This document shows positions 23,562 through 31,968 of a DNA stretch of 39,302 nucleotides, one piece after another. The stretch's first letter is position 1. The number at the start of each line of letters is the position of its first letter. A program made the position numbers and the translations under genes. Under the pieces are notes generated by a model that worked only from the letters and a program-made list of their open reading frames with translations, searched no databases and was not told the DNA's origin. Source of the DNA: Streptomyces violens (lineage in GTDB: Bacteria > Actinomycetota > Actinomycetes > Streptomycetales > Streptomycetaceae); assembly GCF_000717745.1 (NCBI RefSeq), contig NZ_JOBH01000029.1, positions 1-39,302 on the forward strand, in the 5' to 3' direction.

Positions 23562-25969
23562 TCGACCCGCATGCCATCCCCCAGTTCAAGGGCGACCTGG
23601 AGCAGCTGGAGAAGGATGCTGCCGCGCTGAAGAAGCAGGCGGGGAAGTTCCGCACCACCGGCGCGGACGTCCACTCCAAGTTCCAGAGCCTGTCCGGGGC
23701 CTACCACGCCCCCGAGGCGCAGCAGCTCTTCGACACCACCATCCCGGTTCGCGACATGTCCGATGACTTCGCCGGCGACCTGGAGAAGATCGCCACCGCG
23801 CTGACGGACTATGCCGACGAAGTCCGGCCCATCAGGGACAAGCTGAAGCGGCTCAAGCACCAGGCTGCGGCCTTCGTGGAGAAGGTCAAGGGCGATGAGC
23901 ACTGGAAGGACGACGAGAAGAAGATCGCCGAGCACGCCGACCTGCTGCACGAGGTGAATGCCGCGGTCGCGGCCTTCCAGGCAGCCGAGCGCCGCGCGGC
24001 CAACAAAATCGGGACCCGCTTCTTCGGCTCCACCCACTACAGAGCCGATGACGGCTCGGGCAAGAAGGGCATGTACGGCTACCGGGCCGGCGACCTGGAC
24101 AAGGCCAAGAACCTGCCCTGGGGCAGCCCGGAGGAGGAAACCCACCGCGTCTGGGAGCTCGATCACTGGGGTGCCAAGGCGGTCAAGGGCTTCGTCGTCG
24201 ACGGCTTCGGCGGTGACATCGACGGCGTCCTCACGCTCTTCGGCAAGCACGGAGGCGACAAGGCGTCCCAGGCGTGGGGGCAGCTGTGGGGCACCTTCGG
24301 CGGCATCGGCGAGTACACGATCTGGCCGTATGACTGGGCGATGTCCAAAGCCTTCGGCGGCGGCAACGGCGACACCGCACACAAAAAAGCCCTGCGAGAC
24401 GCCCTCAAAGGCTTCGTGGCGTGGGATGAGTGGGACAAGGACCCGGTCCGCGCCGGCGGCCAGGTCCTCTACAACGTCACCCCCTTCGGCCTGGCCGGCA
24501 AGCTGGGCAAGGCCGCCAAGGGCACCCACCTGGCCGAAGTCACCAAGGCGGCGAAGGTCGCCGACTCTTTCGTCGAAGGCACCCGGGCCGCCCGCGCCGC
24601 CCTCCCCAAAGCCTCCGAGGTACTGGCGGCCGTCAAACACCTCCCGCACTGGGGCGACGCACCCCGCCTGGACCACGCTCTGGACGCCGCGGACGATCTG
24701 GCCCACACGCCGAGCACGGGCGTACGCCTGCCGGACCAGGCCGGGCGCCCGCCGATGAAGTTCGAGGCGGACGGAAGTCTCCGCCACGCGGAAACAGGCG
24801 AACCGATCCAAACCATTGACCAGGTCAGGAAGGAGACCGAGCACCCGCAGCAGTCCTTGCCCGACGACCACTCCGCACACGAAAGAGCACCGGAGCGGGA
24901 AAAGGTCGCCGTCGGCGCGGAGCATGAGCCACCTCGCGCTCACGCGCACAGCGGCGACGGTCCCTCCGCCCGACACGAGCCATCCACCGCAGGACACAGC
25001 AGCAGTCCAGGTGCGGGCGGGCATAGCACTCCCTCGGCCGGCGGACACGGCGACGGCCCCTCCGCCGGGCACGGCGGCAGTCCCGACGTGGGCGGGCACC
25101 ACGGCCCCTCGACCGGCGGACGTGGGGAATCCCCCACCGGCGGCCACAGTGACGGGCATACGGGCGGGCACGACGGTCCACCGGCTGGCGGTCATCACGA
25201 CGGCCCTGACGTGCCCGCACACGACGGGGCAGACGGTGGCCACCACGGCGGCCCTGATGCCGAAGGCAGCTCTGAGGGCGGAGCGGACGGCGGCAGCCAC
25301 GCACCCTCCGACTTCTCGGACCGAGTCAGCGAGGGGGACCGCACCTCTCAGCAGCCTTCTGCCCCCATGAGCCCTGCTCAGGAAGTTGCGGTCACTGATG
25401 CGCTCAAGCGTGCGAAAATGCCACCGCAGGACTTGGAGCGTGCGCTCGTACAGCTGCGCAAGAGTGAGTATGGCGCGAGTGTTGCCGAGTACATCACTCA
25501 AGGAAAGTTCGATAATTTGCCCGGCTACTACGGTAAAGACGGGCTCCTCTTCCAGTGCAAGCAAAAGGGCATGATTCCCGCTGTGCACCAGGCCATGGAG
25601 TTCGCCGCGGAACTCCAGAAACGCGGAGTGGACGACCTGGGCTTCGAGTACAAGGCGCCAGGCCAAGGACTGGATCTCGATGTCCTGGTCAAGTCAGGGG
25701 ACGACATCAAGTACGGGGCCCAGCTCAAGGACGTGGATCACGAAGGAGGAATCGGTTCCGCGGCCAAAAAGATCGCGAAGAAGGGGCTGGGCGGCGAGAT
25801 TTCAGGACCCAAGGTCGCCATCTTGGACGTCCACGACACCAGGGCCGCCCTCACCGAAGCCACCGTCAAGGAAGTGGAGCACTTCGCGAAGAGGACCGGA
25901 GCGACCTTCGAGCTACGCTTTGACGACGGCTCCGTCACCATTCCGCCCAACGGCCAAATCTACCCGTAA
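23558..25969 (+). CDS. Polymorphic toxin with T7SS-type N-terminus and nuclease-like C-terminus
   Basis: 803 aa. Residues 1-~150 are charged helices (FKGDLEQLEKDAAALKKQAGKF, FAGDLEKIATALTDYADEV) like the WXG/LXG export domain. Residues ~150-400 are Gly/Trp-rich with amphipathic segments (GGIGEYTIWPYDWAMSKAFG) that may help translocation. Residues ~447-590 are a His/Gly/Ser/Pro linker with repeated GGH. Residues ~605-803 form the variable toxin: DALKRAKMPPQDLERALV, then FEYK (Glu697), GLDLDVLV (Asp706/Asp708) and AQLKDV (Gln722-x-Lys724), which fits a PD-(D/E)XK-type nuclease core. Toxin assignment rests on architecture and on the following candidate immunity gene 9 bp downstream; the nuclease class is inference from motif spacing. 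Confidence 0.75.
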   Translation: MIDPHAIPQFKGDLEQLEKDAAALKKQAGKFRTTGADVHSKFQSLSGAYHAPEAQQLFDTTIPVRDMSDDFAGDLEKIATALTDYADEVRPIRDKLKRLKHQAAAFVEKVKGDEHWKDDEKKIAEHADLLHEVNAAVAAFQAAERRAANKIGTRFFGSTHYRADDGSGKKGMYGYRAGDLDKAKNLPWGSPEEETHRVWELDHWGAKAVKGFVVDGFGGDIDGVLTLFGKHGGDKASQAWGQLWGTFGGIGEYTIWPYDWAMSKAFGGGNGDTAHKKALRDALKGFVAWDEWDKDPVRAGGQVLYNVTPFGLAGKLGKAAKGTHLAEVTKAAKVADSFVEGTRAARAALPKASEVLAAVKHLPHWGDAPRLDHALDAADDLAHTPSTGVRLPDQAGRPPMKFEADGSLRHAETGEPIQTIDQVRKETEHPQQSLPDDHSAHERAPEREKVAVGAEHEPPRAHAHSGDGPSARHEPSTAGHSSSPGAGGHSTPSAGGHGDGPSAGHGGSPDVGGHHGPSTGGRGESPTGGHSDGHTGGHDGPPAGGHHDGPDVPAHDGADGGHHGGPDAEGSSEGGADGGSHAPSDFSDRVSEGDRTSQQPSAPMSPAQEVAVTDALKRAKMPPQDLERALVQLRKSEYGASVAEYITQGKFDNLPGYYGKDGLLFQCKQKGMIPAVHQAMEFAAELQKRGVDDLGFEYKAPGQGLDLDVLVKSGDDIKYGAQLKDVDHEGGIGSAAKKIAKKGLGGEISGPKVAILDVHDTRAALTEATVKEVEHFAKRTGATFELRFDDGSVTIPPNGQIYP

Positions 25970-25978
25970 GGAATCCAC

Positions 25979-26620
25979 ATGTCCTTCTTGATGCGCGCAC
26001 CCGAGGAATGCGCCTCGTGGGAATGGGAATTGGACAATATCGCGCCGCCCGGCCTGGCGTCCGCGCTGAGCACAGCGGCGCGCATGTCGGCACTGCTTCG
26101 GGACCACGGTCTCCTGGAGCCGAGCCGCGTGGAATGGCTCTGGTTCGTCTATGGCACTGGGGGCATCGGCATCAAGACAACGCTCCCGGTGACGGGCCGG
26201 CTCGACCCCGCTGACCTCGCCCAGCGCATCGAGCGAAGCCGCCCCTCGGGCTACCCCGATGCCCAGGTCGGCAACCTCACCGTGTCCGGACGGGGAACGT
26301 GGCTCGACGCAGAGGGCGAGCAGCGGCACGAGCAGGACCTTGTCGTGCTCAGCGTCGATCCGGATGAATACCAGCTCTCGGCCGACGTGGCGGTCTTCCA
26401 TGACATCTGGGGCTACTTCGACTTCCACGGTGTTCCGCACCCGGAGATCTACAAGCGCAACGCACCCAGACTCGCATCGGCTCTTGCGGAACTCGATACG
26501 CTCCTGGGGACGACGGCGGTGGCGGGCGAGGCAACCTACTTCGGCCGCGCTGAAGGCCACGGCATCGAAATGCCCGATGTCATCGACGGACGGGGCCCCG
26601 ATCTCACCGACCGCCTGTGA
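25979..26620 (+). CDS. Candidate immunity protein for the preceding toxin
   Basis: 213 aa, soluble, acidic, no signal peptide. Contains CASWEWELDNIAPPGLASAL, VEWLWFVYGTGGIGIKTTL, DPDEYQLSADVAVFHDIWGYFDFHGV and a terminal VAGEATYFGRAEGHGIEMPD. No family recognised. It begins 9 bp after the toxin stop with ribosome-binding site AAGGAA and is the last intact gene of the cassette; genes in this place normally protect the producer from its own toxin. That role is inferred from position alone. Confidence 0.65.
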   Translation: MSFLMRAPEECASWEWELDNIAPPGLASALSTAARMSALLRDHGLLEPSRVEWLWFVYGTGGIGIKTTLPVTGRLDPADLAQRIERSRPSGYPDAQVGNLTVSGRGTWLDAEGEQRHEQDLVVLSVDPDEYQLSADVAVFHDIWGYFDFHGVPHPEIYKRNAPRLASALAELDTLLGTTAVAGEATYFGRAEGHGIEMPDVIDGRGPDLTDRL

Positions 26621-26912
26621 ACGGCGGCCATCCTGCTTCACCGGCCGGCAAGCCAGTTGAGCGGATGGAGAGGCCCGTGAAGACGGCTCGAGACAGTCGG
26701 GCCGTCACAGTCCTCGGCATGGCGTTCTCGGGTGTCCAGCGCGCCGAACACCTTCACACCAGCCCGGGCGGCAGGGAAATAACCATGCAGGCGTGCGGCG
26801 GGCGCCGGGGTTCAACTTGCCGTCACTTCCCAGCGCGTTGCGCAGCGTTGGTCGGCCTCGATGGCTGGGTAACTCCTTGAGGTCTGTGTTGCCTTGCCCG
26901 AACGGGAGTCCC
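26621..26912 (-). other. Gap with possible coding remnant
   Basis: No complete gene. On the minus strand a start-less frame reads ARLHGYFPAARAGVKVFGAL then DTRERHAEDCDGP and ends at a stop near 26646, which looks like the tail of a lost gene of unknown family. Nothing else supported. Confidence 0.25.
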
Positions 26913-27525
26913 ATGCACCGCGCACCGTCCTCGGCCGTCTTCGCCTGCACTCCGCACTGCTGTCGCTCTCGGCGTGCACACCGGGCACCTCCCACGGGGA
27001 CGTGAAACGGTCGGCTGCGCCGAGCACCTCCCCGACGGCAAGGGTGGCAAGGGGCTGTCGCTGGCGAAGGCGGTCGGCCGGCTGAAGGTGGCCCGGGAAT
27101 CTCGGGCGGGGGTATGAGCGGGAGAGGTTCAAGCTGTGGGTCGATGCCGACCACGACGGCTGCGACACCCGCAAGGAAGTCCTCCTCACCGAAGCGGTCA
27201 AGAAGCCGCGCCAGGGCGAGGACTGCAAGCTGACAGGTGGCAGCTGGCGCTCCTACTACGACGACAAGACCATCACCGACGCGGCCAAACTCAATATCGA
27301 CCACGTCGTCCCCCTCGCCGAAGCCTGGGACTCCGGGGCCCGAAAATGGACTGCACAGCGGCGTGAGGCCTACGCCAACGACCTGGCCGCCCCGCGCAGT
27401 TCGTCGCCGGCGGCCTCGGCCCCAATCGCACCAAGGGCGATCAAGACCCCGCCAAATGGATGCCTCCGGCCAAGGACGCCACGTGCACCTACGCCACCGA
27501 CTGGATCGCCGCCAAGCTCCGCTGA
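26913..27525 (+). pseudogene. Exported HNH endonuclease, multiple frameshifts
   Basis: Four consecutive pieces in different frames rebuild one gene. An N-terminal export signal with a lipobox-like LLSLSACT lies about 26950-26980. It is followed by DGKGGKGLSLAKAVGRLKV (about 27040-27090), then from ~27113 YERERFKLWVDADHDGCDTR, CKLTGGSW, and LNIDHVVPLAEAWDSGA with the catalytic D-H of the HNH motif and WTAQRREAYANDL. After a shift near 27395 it continues QFVAGGLGPNRTKGDQDP, CTYATDWIAAKLR to the TGA at 27523-27525. This is the HNH (GmrSD/DUF1524-like) family of secreted Streptomyces nucleases. At least three one-base shifts (near 27035, 27111 and 27395) make it a pseudogene. It sits just after the toxin cassette and may be an older toxin or unrelated debris. 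Confidence 0.75.
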
Positions 27526-27736
27526 CAACTCACTGAGCGGTGTGCATCGTGAAGTCGCAGGTCACGGGTCTGGTGTGCGGGGCGGGCGGGGTACTCACGC
27601 TGGTCGTTGGCGGGTGTTCATGGTGAAGATCGTCTGACCTGTCGGCCGGGGCCGCTGCCGGGTTCTGCTGCGCCGACCGCCGTGCCGCTCCTACGATCCG
27701 CGACCGGGTCGGTGCGCCGGAGAGCGCGGGGAGGGC

Positions 27737-27932
27737 GTGGAAATGCTGGAGCTGGAGCGGATCACGGCTCGCCAGGATGAACTGGGAACGCTTGCCGAGG
27801 AGTTGGCCAAGCAGGCTGGCGAAGGTCCGGGCCGAGCGGGAGGAGTTGGTGATCGCCGAGCGGGTCCTGCACCGGCTGGCCGAACAGGACTGGGCTGTGC
27901 AGGAGGCCGCCGCGGCCGCCGCCCCGGCTGTG
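27737..27932 (+). pseudogene. Short coiled-coil protein gene, frameshifted and truncated
   Basis: GTG at 27737 with GGGGAGGG ahead. It reads EMLELERITARQDELGTLAE, then shifts one base near 27808 and continues RLAKVRAEREELVIAERVLH and RLAEQDWAVQEAAAAAAPA until the join with the gamma-glutamyltransferase fragment near 27932. Streptomyces has a family of small Arg/Glu-rich coiled-coil proteins with exactly this pattern, often near transposases. Function unknown; this copy is broken and lacks its 3' end. Confidence 0.55.
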
Positions 27933-28529
27933 CACCTGGTCGAGCACGGCCGGTGTGCCGGGAACGCCGACCGCGCGCGCCGAGTAGTCCACGCTGCTGT
28001 CGAAGGCATCGATGCCATGGCGGCGTCGCTCGTCCTCCGTCGGCACCGAGAGCCCTGCGGTGACCCTTTGACCTGCTGCGGCGAGGCCGTCGAAGAAATG
28101 CGTCTTGCGGCTGCGGGCGTCATAGTAGGTGAGCAGGGAGCCGCCGCCGAGTCCGGAGGACTGCGGTTCCACGACGGTCAGCACCGCCTGCACGGCGACT
28201 GCGGCATCGGTGGCCGAGCCGCCCGCCAGCAGCACCTTGCATCCGGCGAGGGCGGCGGCGGGATGGGCGGCGGCGACCATCAACTGGCGGCCGGTGCCCT
28301 CCCGGCAGTCATCGCCGGACCGGGACGCGTAGGGGCCGGCACCAAAGGGCGCGCTGCTGCCGGTGGCGGCGGGTTCCCTGGCGGTCGGCTCCGTACCAGA
28401 TCCGGTGGGGTCGGATGCGAGGCCGGATGCGAGGGCGGAGGGGGAGCCGGCAGCAGCGGTGGGCATCAGCAGGGGGAGAGCGATGGCCGCCGCGGAAGCA
28501 GCAGCGACCACGGCACGACGGACAGGCAT
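27930..28529 (-). pseudogene. Gamma-glutamyltransferase, N-terminal fragment
   Basis: From ATG 28529: signal peptide (VRRAVVAAASAAAIALPLLM, then AAAGSP), Ser/Pro linker, and the GGT opening MVAAAHPAAALAGCKVLLAG, GGSATDAAVAVQAVLTVVEP, SSGLGGGSLLTYYDA and YSARAVGVPGTPAVLDQVH. These are the first ~200 residues of a ~600-residue enzyme that cleaves gamma-glutamyl bonds of glutathione. The catalytic Thr of the small subunit lies far downstream and is absent. Beyond ~27930 the frame is antisense to another broken gene, so a deletion or rearrangement removed the rest. The open frame continues to 27762 only as unrelated sequence. Confidence 0.75.
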
Positions 28530-28709
28530 GACGCCTCCGAAGATCTCGAGGACCTAAGATTGCCATGACCCTGACAGGAGATGATCGGCGCAGCAATGCC
28601 TCATGGCGGCAATTGAGCTGATTCTGAAGTTCCGTCTCGGTAGAGGGTGTCTGACCGGGACGGCCCTGTGTCCCGGTGTTGCTATCAGGGGGCTTGGCTC
28701 ACCACCATC

Positions 28710-28743
28710 GCCGAACCCCACCACCGCGGCGGCGGGGTTCGGC
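28710..28743. terminator. Hairpin, 10-bp perfect stem
   Basis: GCCGAACCCC at 28710-28719 pairs with GGGGTTCGGC at 28734-28743 around a 14-nt GC-rich loop. No T-tract. No intact gene ends here, so it may be a leftover terminator. Confidence 0.4.
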
Positions 28744-28783
28744 CACCGCGGTGACCTTCCGGTGGGGCGCGAACTCCAATGCG

Positions 28784-28876
28784 GCGACCGCGCCGAACTC
28801 GGGCGACTAGGGTCCGTCTTCCAACGGATCTTCCCCAGAGCAGGATTGAGGCGAGTGTGACCGCCGCCCGGAGAAC
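28784..28876 (-). pseudogene. Possible transposase C-terminal remnant
   Basis: A minus-strand segment reads LRAAVTLASILLWGRSVGRR, close to the ending YEATVTIASILIWLR of many Streptomyces IS5-family transposases. Only about 30 codons remain. The nearby GGTCCGTCTTCCAACGGA at 28810-28827 resembles the ends of such elements but no partner end is visible. Weak call. Confidence 0.3.
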
Positions 28877-28942
28877 GCCCCAGTGGCGAGAGTTACGCCT
28901 TCCCATGGCTTCTCGCCGTCGGGTGCCGCCGGGCCGGCTCAG

Positions 28943-28974
28943 CGCCCGGTCGCCCTCGTTCGGGGGGCCGGGCG
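28943..28974 (-). terminator. Candidate terminator downstream of the hydrolase gene
   Basis: CGCCCGG (28943-28949) pairs with CCGGGCG (28968-28974), with further partial pairing inside. It lies about 30 bp beyond the stop of the minus-strand hydrolase gene, the right place for its terminator. Confidence 0.4.
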
Positions 28975-29004
28975 TGCTGAGGGACCGTCGTGCGTCCGGG
29001 CCGG

Positions 29005-29943
29005 TCAGGGGTGGAGGGCCTCACGCAGGGCGCGTACCTGGTCGGTGAGGTTGCGTTCGCTGATGCGGGCCTGGGGGAAGAGGAGGTCGAAGCCGTGGAC
29101 GGCGCCGGGAACTTGCACGAGTTCGGTGGTGACGCCGGCGGCGGACAGGCGTGCGGCGTAGTCGCGACCCTCGTCGCGTAGCGGGTCGATCTCCGCCACG
29201 GCGATGTAGGTGGGCGGCAGTCCGCTGAAGTCGGCGGCGCGGATCGGGGAGGCGTAGGGGGCGGCGTGGCTGTCCTTCGCGTAGTACCGCACGGCCAGTT
29301 CCAGCGCGGCTCGGTTGAGGACCGGGGTGTCGGTGAACTCCCGTGCCGAGGCGGTGGTCAGGCCGGCGTCCACGCCCGGGTAGGTCAGCGATTGGAAGAG
29401 CACGTGCGGGCCTGCCTGGTCGCGGGCACGCAGCACGGTGGAGGCGGCGATGTTCCCGCCGGCGCTGCCGCCGGCCACCGCGATGCGTGCGGGGTCGCCG
29501 CCGAGTTCGGCCGGGTTGGCGGCGATCCAGGTCAGGGCGGCGTAGGCGTCGTCGGCTGCGGCCGGGTAGGGGTGTTCGGGGGCGAGGCGGTAGTCGACGG
29601 AGACGACGACGGCCCGGGCGTCGCGGGCGTAGCGCAGGGAACGTCCCTCTTCGGCCTCGGGGGATCCGTAGGTGTAGGCGCCGCCGTGCACGTAGAGGAT
29701 CATCGGCAGGTCTTCGGGGATGTCGGGTCGGTAGACGCGCAGCCTCAGTTGTCCTCCGGGGCCTGGTACGTACAGGTCCCGCACCTTGACCTGGTCGTCG
29801 ACGGGGGTGTCGGGACGGGCCCGCAGGAGTGCGTAGCGCTGGGGGTCGGCGAGGACCGCGTCCAGGCCGTAGACGGGGAAGACGCCGGTGTCGGCGGTGT
29901 CGAGCAGGGTCTGGATCTCGGGATCGACAGCGGGGACGGACAT
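29005..29943 (-). CDS. Alpha/beta hydrolase (hormone-sensitive lipase family esterase)
   Basis: 312 aa, intact. Oxyanion-hole motif HGGAY at 86-90, nucleophile Ser160 in GGSAGGN, acid Asp253 in EIDPLRDEG, and His283 in GAVHGFD: the complete catalytic set of the HSL (bacterial arylesterase) family. DYRLAPEHPYPAA (117-129) is also typical. These cytoplasmic enzymes hydrolyse short-chain carboxylic esters; the natural substrate is unknown. ATG 29943 follows GGAAGGTGGG. Divergent from a GlxA-type regulator gene with 129 bp between starts, which suggests that regulator controls it. Confidence 0.9.
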   Translation of the reverse strand: MSVPAVDPEIQTLLDTADTGVFPVYGLDAVLADPQRYALLRARPDTPVDDQVKVRDLYVPGPGGQLRLRVYRPDIPEDLPMILYVHGGAYTYGSPEAEEGRSLRYARDARAVVVSVDYRLAPEHPYPAAADDAYAALTWIAANPAELGGDPARIAVAGGSAGGNIAASTVLRARDQAGPHVLFQSLTYPGVDAGLTTASAREFTDTPVLNRAALELAVRYYAKDSHAAPYASPIRAADFSGLPPTYIAVAEIDPLRDEGRDYAARLSAAGVTTELVQVPGAVHGFDLLFPQARISERNLTDQVRALREALHP

Positions 29944-30036
29944 GGCTGATGCCCACCTTCCAGGTGTGGACCGGGTGTTGACCGGTGCTGGTGTGCGGAA
30001 CTGACCTCAGTCTCTGCCGATCATGAGCGGCACAGA

Positions 30037-30054
30037 AGTGGCCCGAGGGCCACT
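30037..30054. promoter_or_regulatory. Inverted repeat between hydrolase and GlxA-type regulator
   Basis: AGTGGCCC-GA-GGGCCACT: an 8-bp perfect inverted repeat with 2-bp spacer, ending 18 bp before the regulator start. In the shared divergent promoter region it is a natural candidate for the regulator's own operator. Binding is inference. Confidence 0.45.
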
Positions 30055-30072
30055 ATCTGCAACTATTGGGCC

Positions 30073-31062
30073 ATGACAGTCGCGACACCTCACCATGTGG
30101 CCGTTCTCGCCCTCGCACCGGTGGTGGCCTTCGACCTCAGCATCCCGGCCCAGATGCTGGCCGCGGTCGAAACCCGCGCGGGACACGCGGCCTACGAGGT
30201 GCGCACCCTCACCCCGGACGGCTCCCCGGTGCCAACGGTCAACGGATACGGCGTCACGCCCCAGGGCGACCTGTCCCTGCTGGAGCACGCCGACACGGTG
30301 ATCGTCGCGGGGACCCGCTGCCCGGACGTGGTCGAGGACGGCGCGGTGGACCCCCGCGTCGCAAAGGCGTTGCGTGCGGCCCGGCAGCGCGCCCGGCTGG
30401 TGTCCCTGTGCACCGGCTCGTTCGTCCTCGCGGCCGCCGGCCTGCTGGAGGGCGGCCGCGCCGCGACCCACTGGCGCTACGCGCAGCAGTTCCGGCGGCT
30501 CTTCCCCACGGTCGACCTCGACACCAACCCGCTGTACGTCGCCGATCGCGGGATCCTGACCTCGGCCGGCGGCGCGGCGGCCATCGACCTGTGCCTGCAC
30601 CTGGTCCGGGAGGACCACGGCAGCTCCGTGGCGAACCGCGTGGCCCGCTACAACGTGGTCGCGCCCATGCGGGACGGCGGGCAGGCGCAGTACATCGAGC
30701 ACCCGGTCCGGGAGGACGCGGGGACCTCGACGGCCGGGGCGCGGACGCTGATGACGGAGCACCTGGACCGGCGGCTGTCCCTCAAGGACCTCGCAGCGCA
30801 CTGCCACATGAGCGTACGGACGTTCACCCGGCGGTTCCGCCAGGAGACTGGCCTCTCCCCCGCCGCCTGGCTCACCTCAGCGCGTCTGGAGCACGCGCGC
30901 CACCTGCTGGAGTCCACCGAGCTGCCGGTGGACGACATCGCGGCCAGGGCCGGTCTGGGCAGCGGGACGAACCTGCGGCAGCACATGCGGGACGCCCTGG
31001 ACACCACTCCCTCCGCCTACCGCAGGGCATTCCGCTCCTCCCCCGCCGCGCACGCGTCGTAG
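30073..31062 (+). CDS. GlxA-family transcriptional regulator (DJ-1/PfpI plus AraC HTH)
   Basis: 329 aa. N-terminal DJ-1/PfpI-like domain (~7-180) with LVSLCTGSFVLAAAGLL around the former catalytic Cys, then GGRAATHWRY and ILTSAGGAAAIDLCLHL. C-terminal AraC-type double HTH (~215-320) with LSLKDLAAHCHMSVRTFTRR, FRQETGLSPAAWL and IAARAGLGSGTNLRQHM. Such regulators usually activate or repress an adjacent metabolic gene in response to an unknown ligand. It faces away from the esterase gene, its probable target. The ATG at 30073 has little visible ribosome-binding site and may be leaderless. Intact. Confidence 0.9.
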   Translation: MTVATPHHVAVLALAPVVAFDLSIPAQMLAAVETRAGHAAYEVRTLTPDGSPVPTVNGYGVTPQGDLSLLEHADTVIVAGTRCPDVVEDGAVDPRVAKALRAARQRARLVSLCTGSFVLAAAGLLEGGRAATHWRYAQQFRRLFPTVDLDTNPLYVADRGILTSAGGAAAIDLCLHLVREDHGSSVANRVARYNVVAPMRDGGQAQYIEHPVREDAGTSTAGARTLMTEHLDRRLSLKDLAAHCHMSVRTFTRRFRQETGLSPAAWLTSARLEHARHLLESTELPVDDIAARAGLGSGTNLRQHMRDALDTTPSAYRRAFRSSPAAHAS

Positions 31063-31554
31063 GCCCATGCCTCGCCGGCCCGATGCCCGCCACCCCGTAC
31101 GACACACATGCCGACGCGGTGGTCACGGCGGATCGCGGCGTACAGATCGACCTTCGACCGAGACGTCCCCCTCGGGTCCCTGCGGCAGAAGCACACCCCA
31201 CCGCCCCACCCCAAGCCCCGGAGTGACGTCAAAACAAACCGACATCGCAGAGTGGCTCTGTTCGTGAGTTGCGACAGTACTTGTTCGGGAGTTCAGGAGG
31301 CGTCGGTGTGCTCTGGGTGAATCGAAAGGTTCACGGGCCTCGACAGCGCCCTGTGTGCCAGGGGCCCGCTCGCGGGCCGTTCCCCGGGGCGGCCTGACTG
31401 CCTGGGAGACGACGGCGCCAAAGGGGCGGTCGGGCGGGTGCGGCGCGGAGCGACGAGGGCTGGCGTTGAAGCCGGTGGCGCAGCGGGCCTGGTAGGCCCT
31501 GATCCGGCCGAGACCGGCGGGCAGGCGCTTCGTGCCCCGGCACTTCGGCGGTGG
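31063..31554. other. Intergenic region, nothing supported
   Basis: No convincing gene on either strand. Contains GC-rich short palindromes (for example GCCCGCTCGCGGGC at about 31365-31378) that could act as terminators for the converging flanking genes. Confidence 0.35.
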
Positions 31555-31968
31555 TCAGCGGGCGAGGCGCGGGAAGAGCATCTCGGCGTTCTTGCGGTTG
31601 ATGGCCTCCGCCTGGCCGGGCGTGAAGTCCGGGTAGGTCTCCAGGAAGTGGTTGTAGTAAGTGCCGGCCTCCTGCGGGGCGAAAGGCCAGTCGCTGCCGT
31701 AGAGGACGTGGCCGGGTGCAGCGAAGGCGAGCAGCGCGGGCAGGGCGCTGGGGCTGGCGGACAGGGCGGTGTCGAAGTAGAAGCGCTTCAGGTCGCGCAG
31801 GACATCCTCGGTCTTGCGGTCGGGATCGACGACGGTGGAGGGCAGCCCGGAGAAGCGGTAGGCGGCGTAGGGGAGGAAGCCGCCGCCGTGGGAGAGGATC
31901 ACCCGGACGTTGGTGTAGCGGCTCAGGACGCCGTTCAGCACCAGGTTGAGGGCGCTGCGGGTGGTGGC
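31555..31968 (-). pseudogene. Amidohydrolase (ACMSD-like), C-terminal fragment
   Basis: The frame ending at 31555 reads TRSALNLVLNGVLSRYTNVRV, ILSHGGGFLPYAAYRF, KRFYFDTALSASPSALPALL and GHVLYGSDWPFAP. This is the C-terminal third of metal-dependent amidohydrolases of the aminocarboxymuconate-semialdehyde decarboxylase group (S-H-x-G-G and G-S-D-W-P are hallmark motifs with His and Asp metal ligands). The N-terminal two thirds are missing; at ~31968 the sequence changes abruptly into an integrase gene in another frame. Confidence 0.75.

Noticed and set aside
24940..25260. Repetitive region considered as a CRISPR-like or tandem-repeat array
   Set aside because: The repetition is at amino-acid level (GGH, GPS) inside the toxin frame; nucleotide units vary in length and spacing and there are no spacers.
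23519..25666. 715-codon minus-strand ORF
   Set aside because: Antisense of the toxin gene; Val/Gly-rich with no domain.
28603..28860. 85-codon plus-strand ORF
   Set aside because: Overlaps a hairpin and a transposase-like remnant on the other strand; composition gives no coding support.
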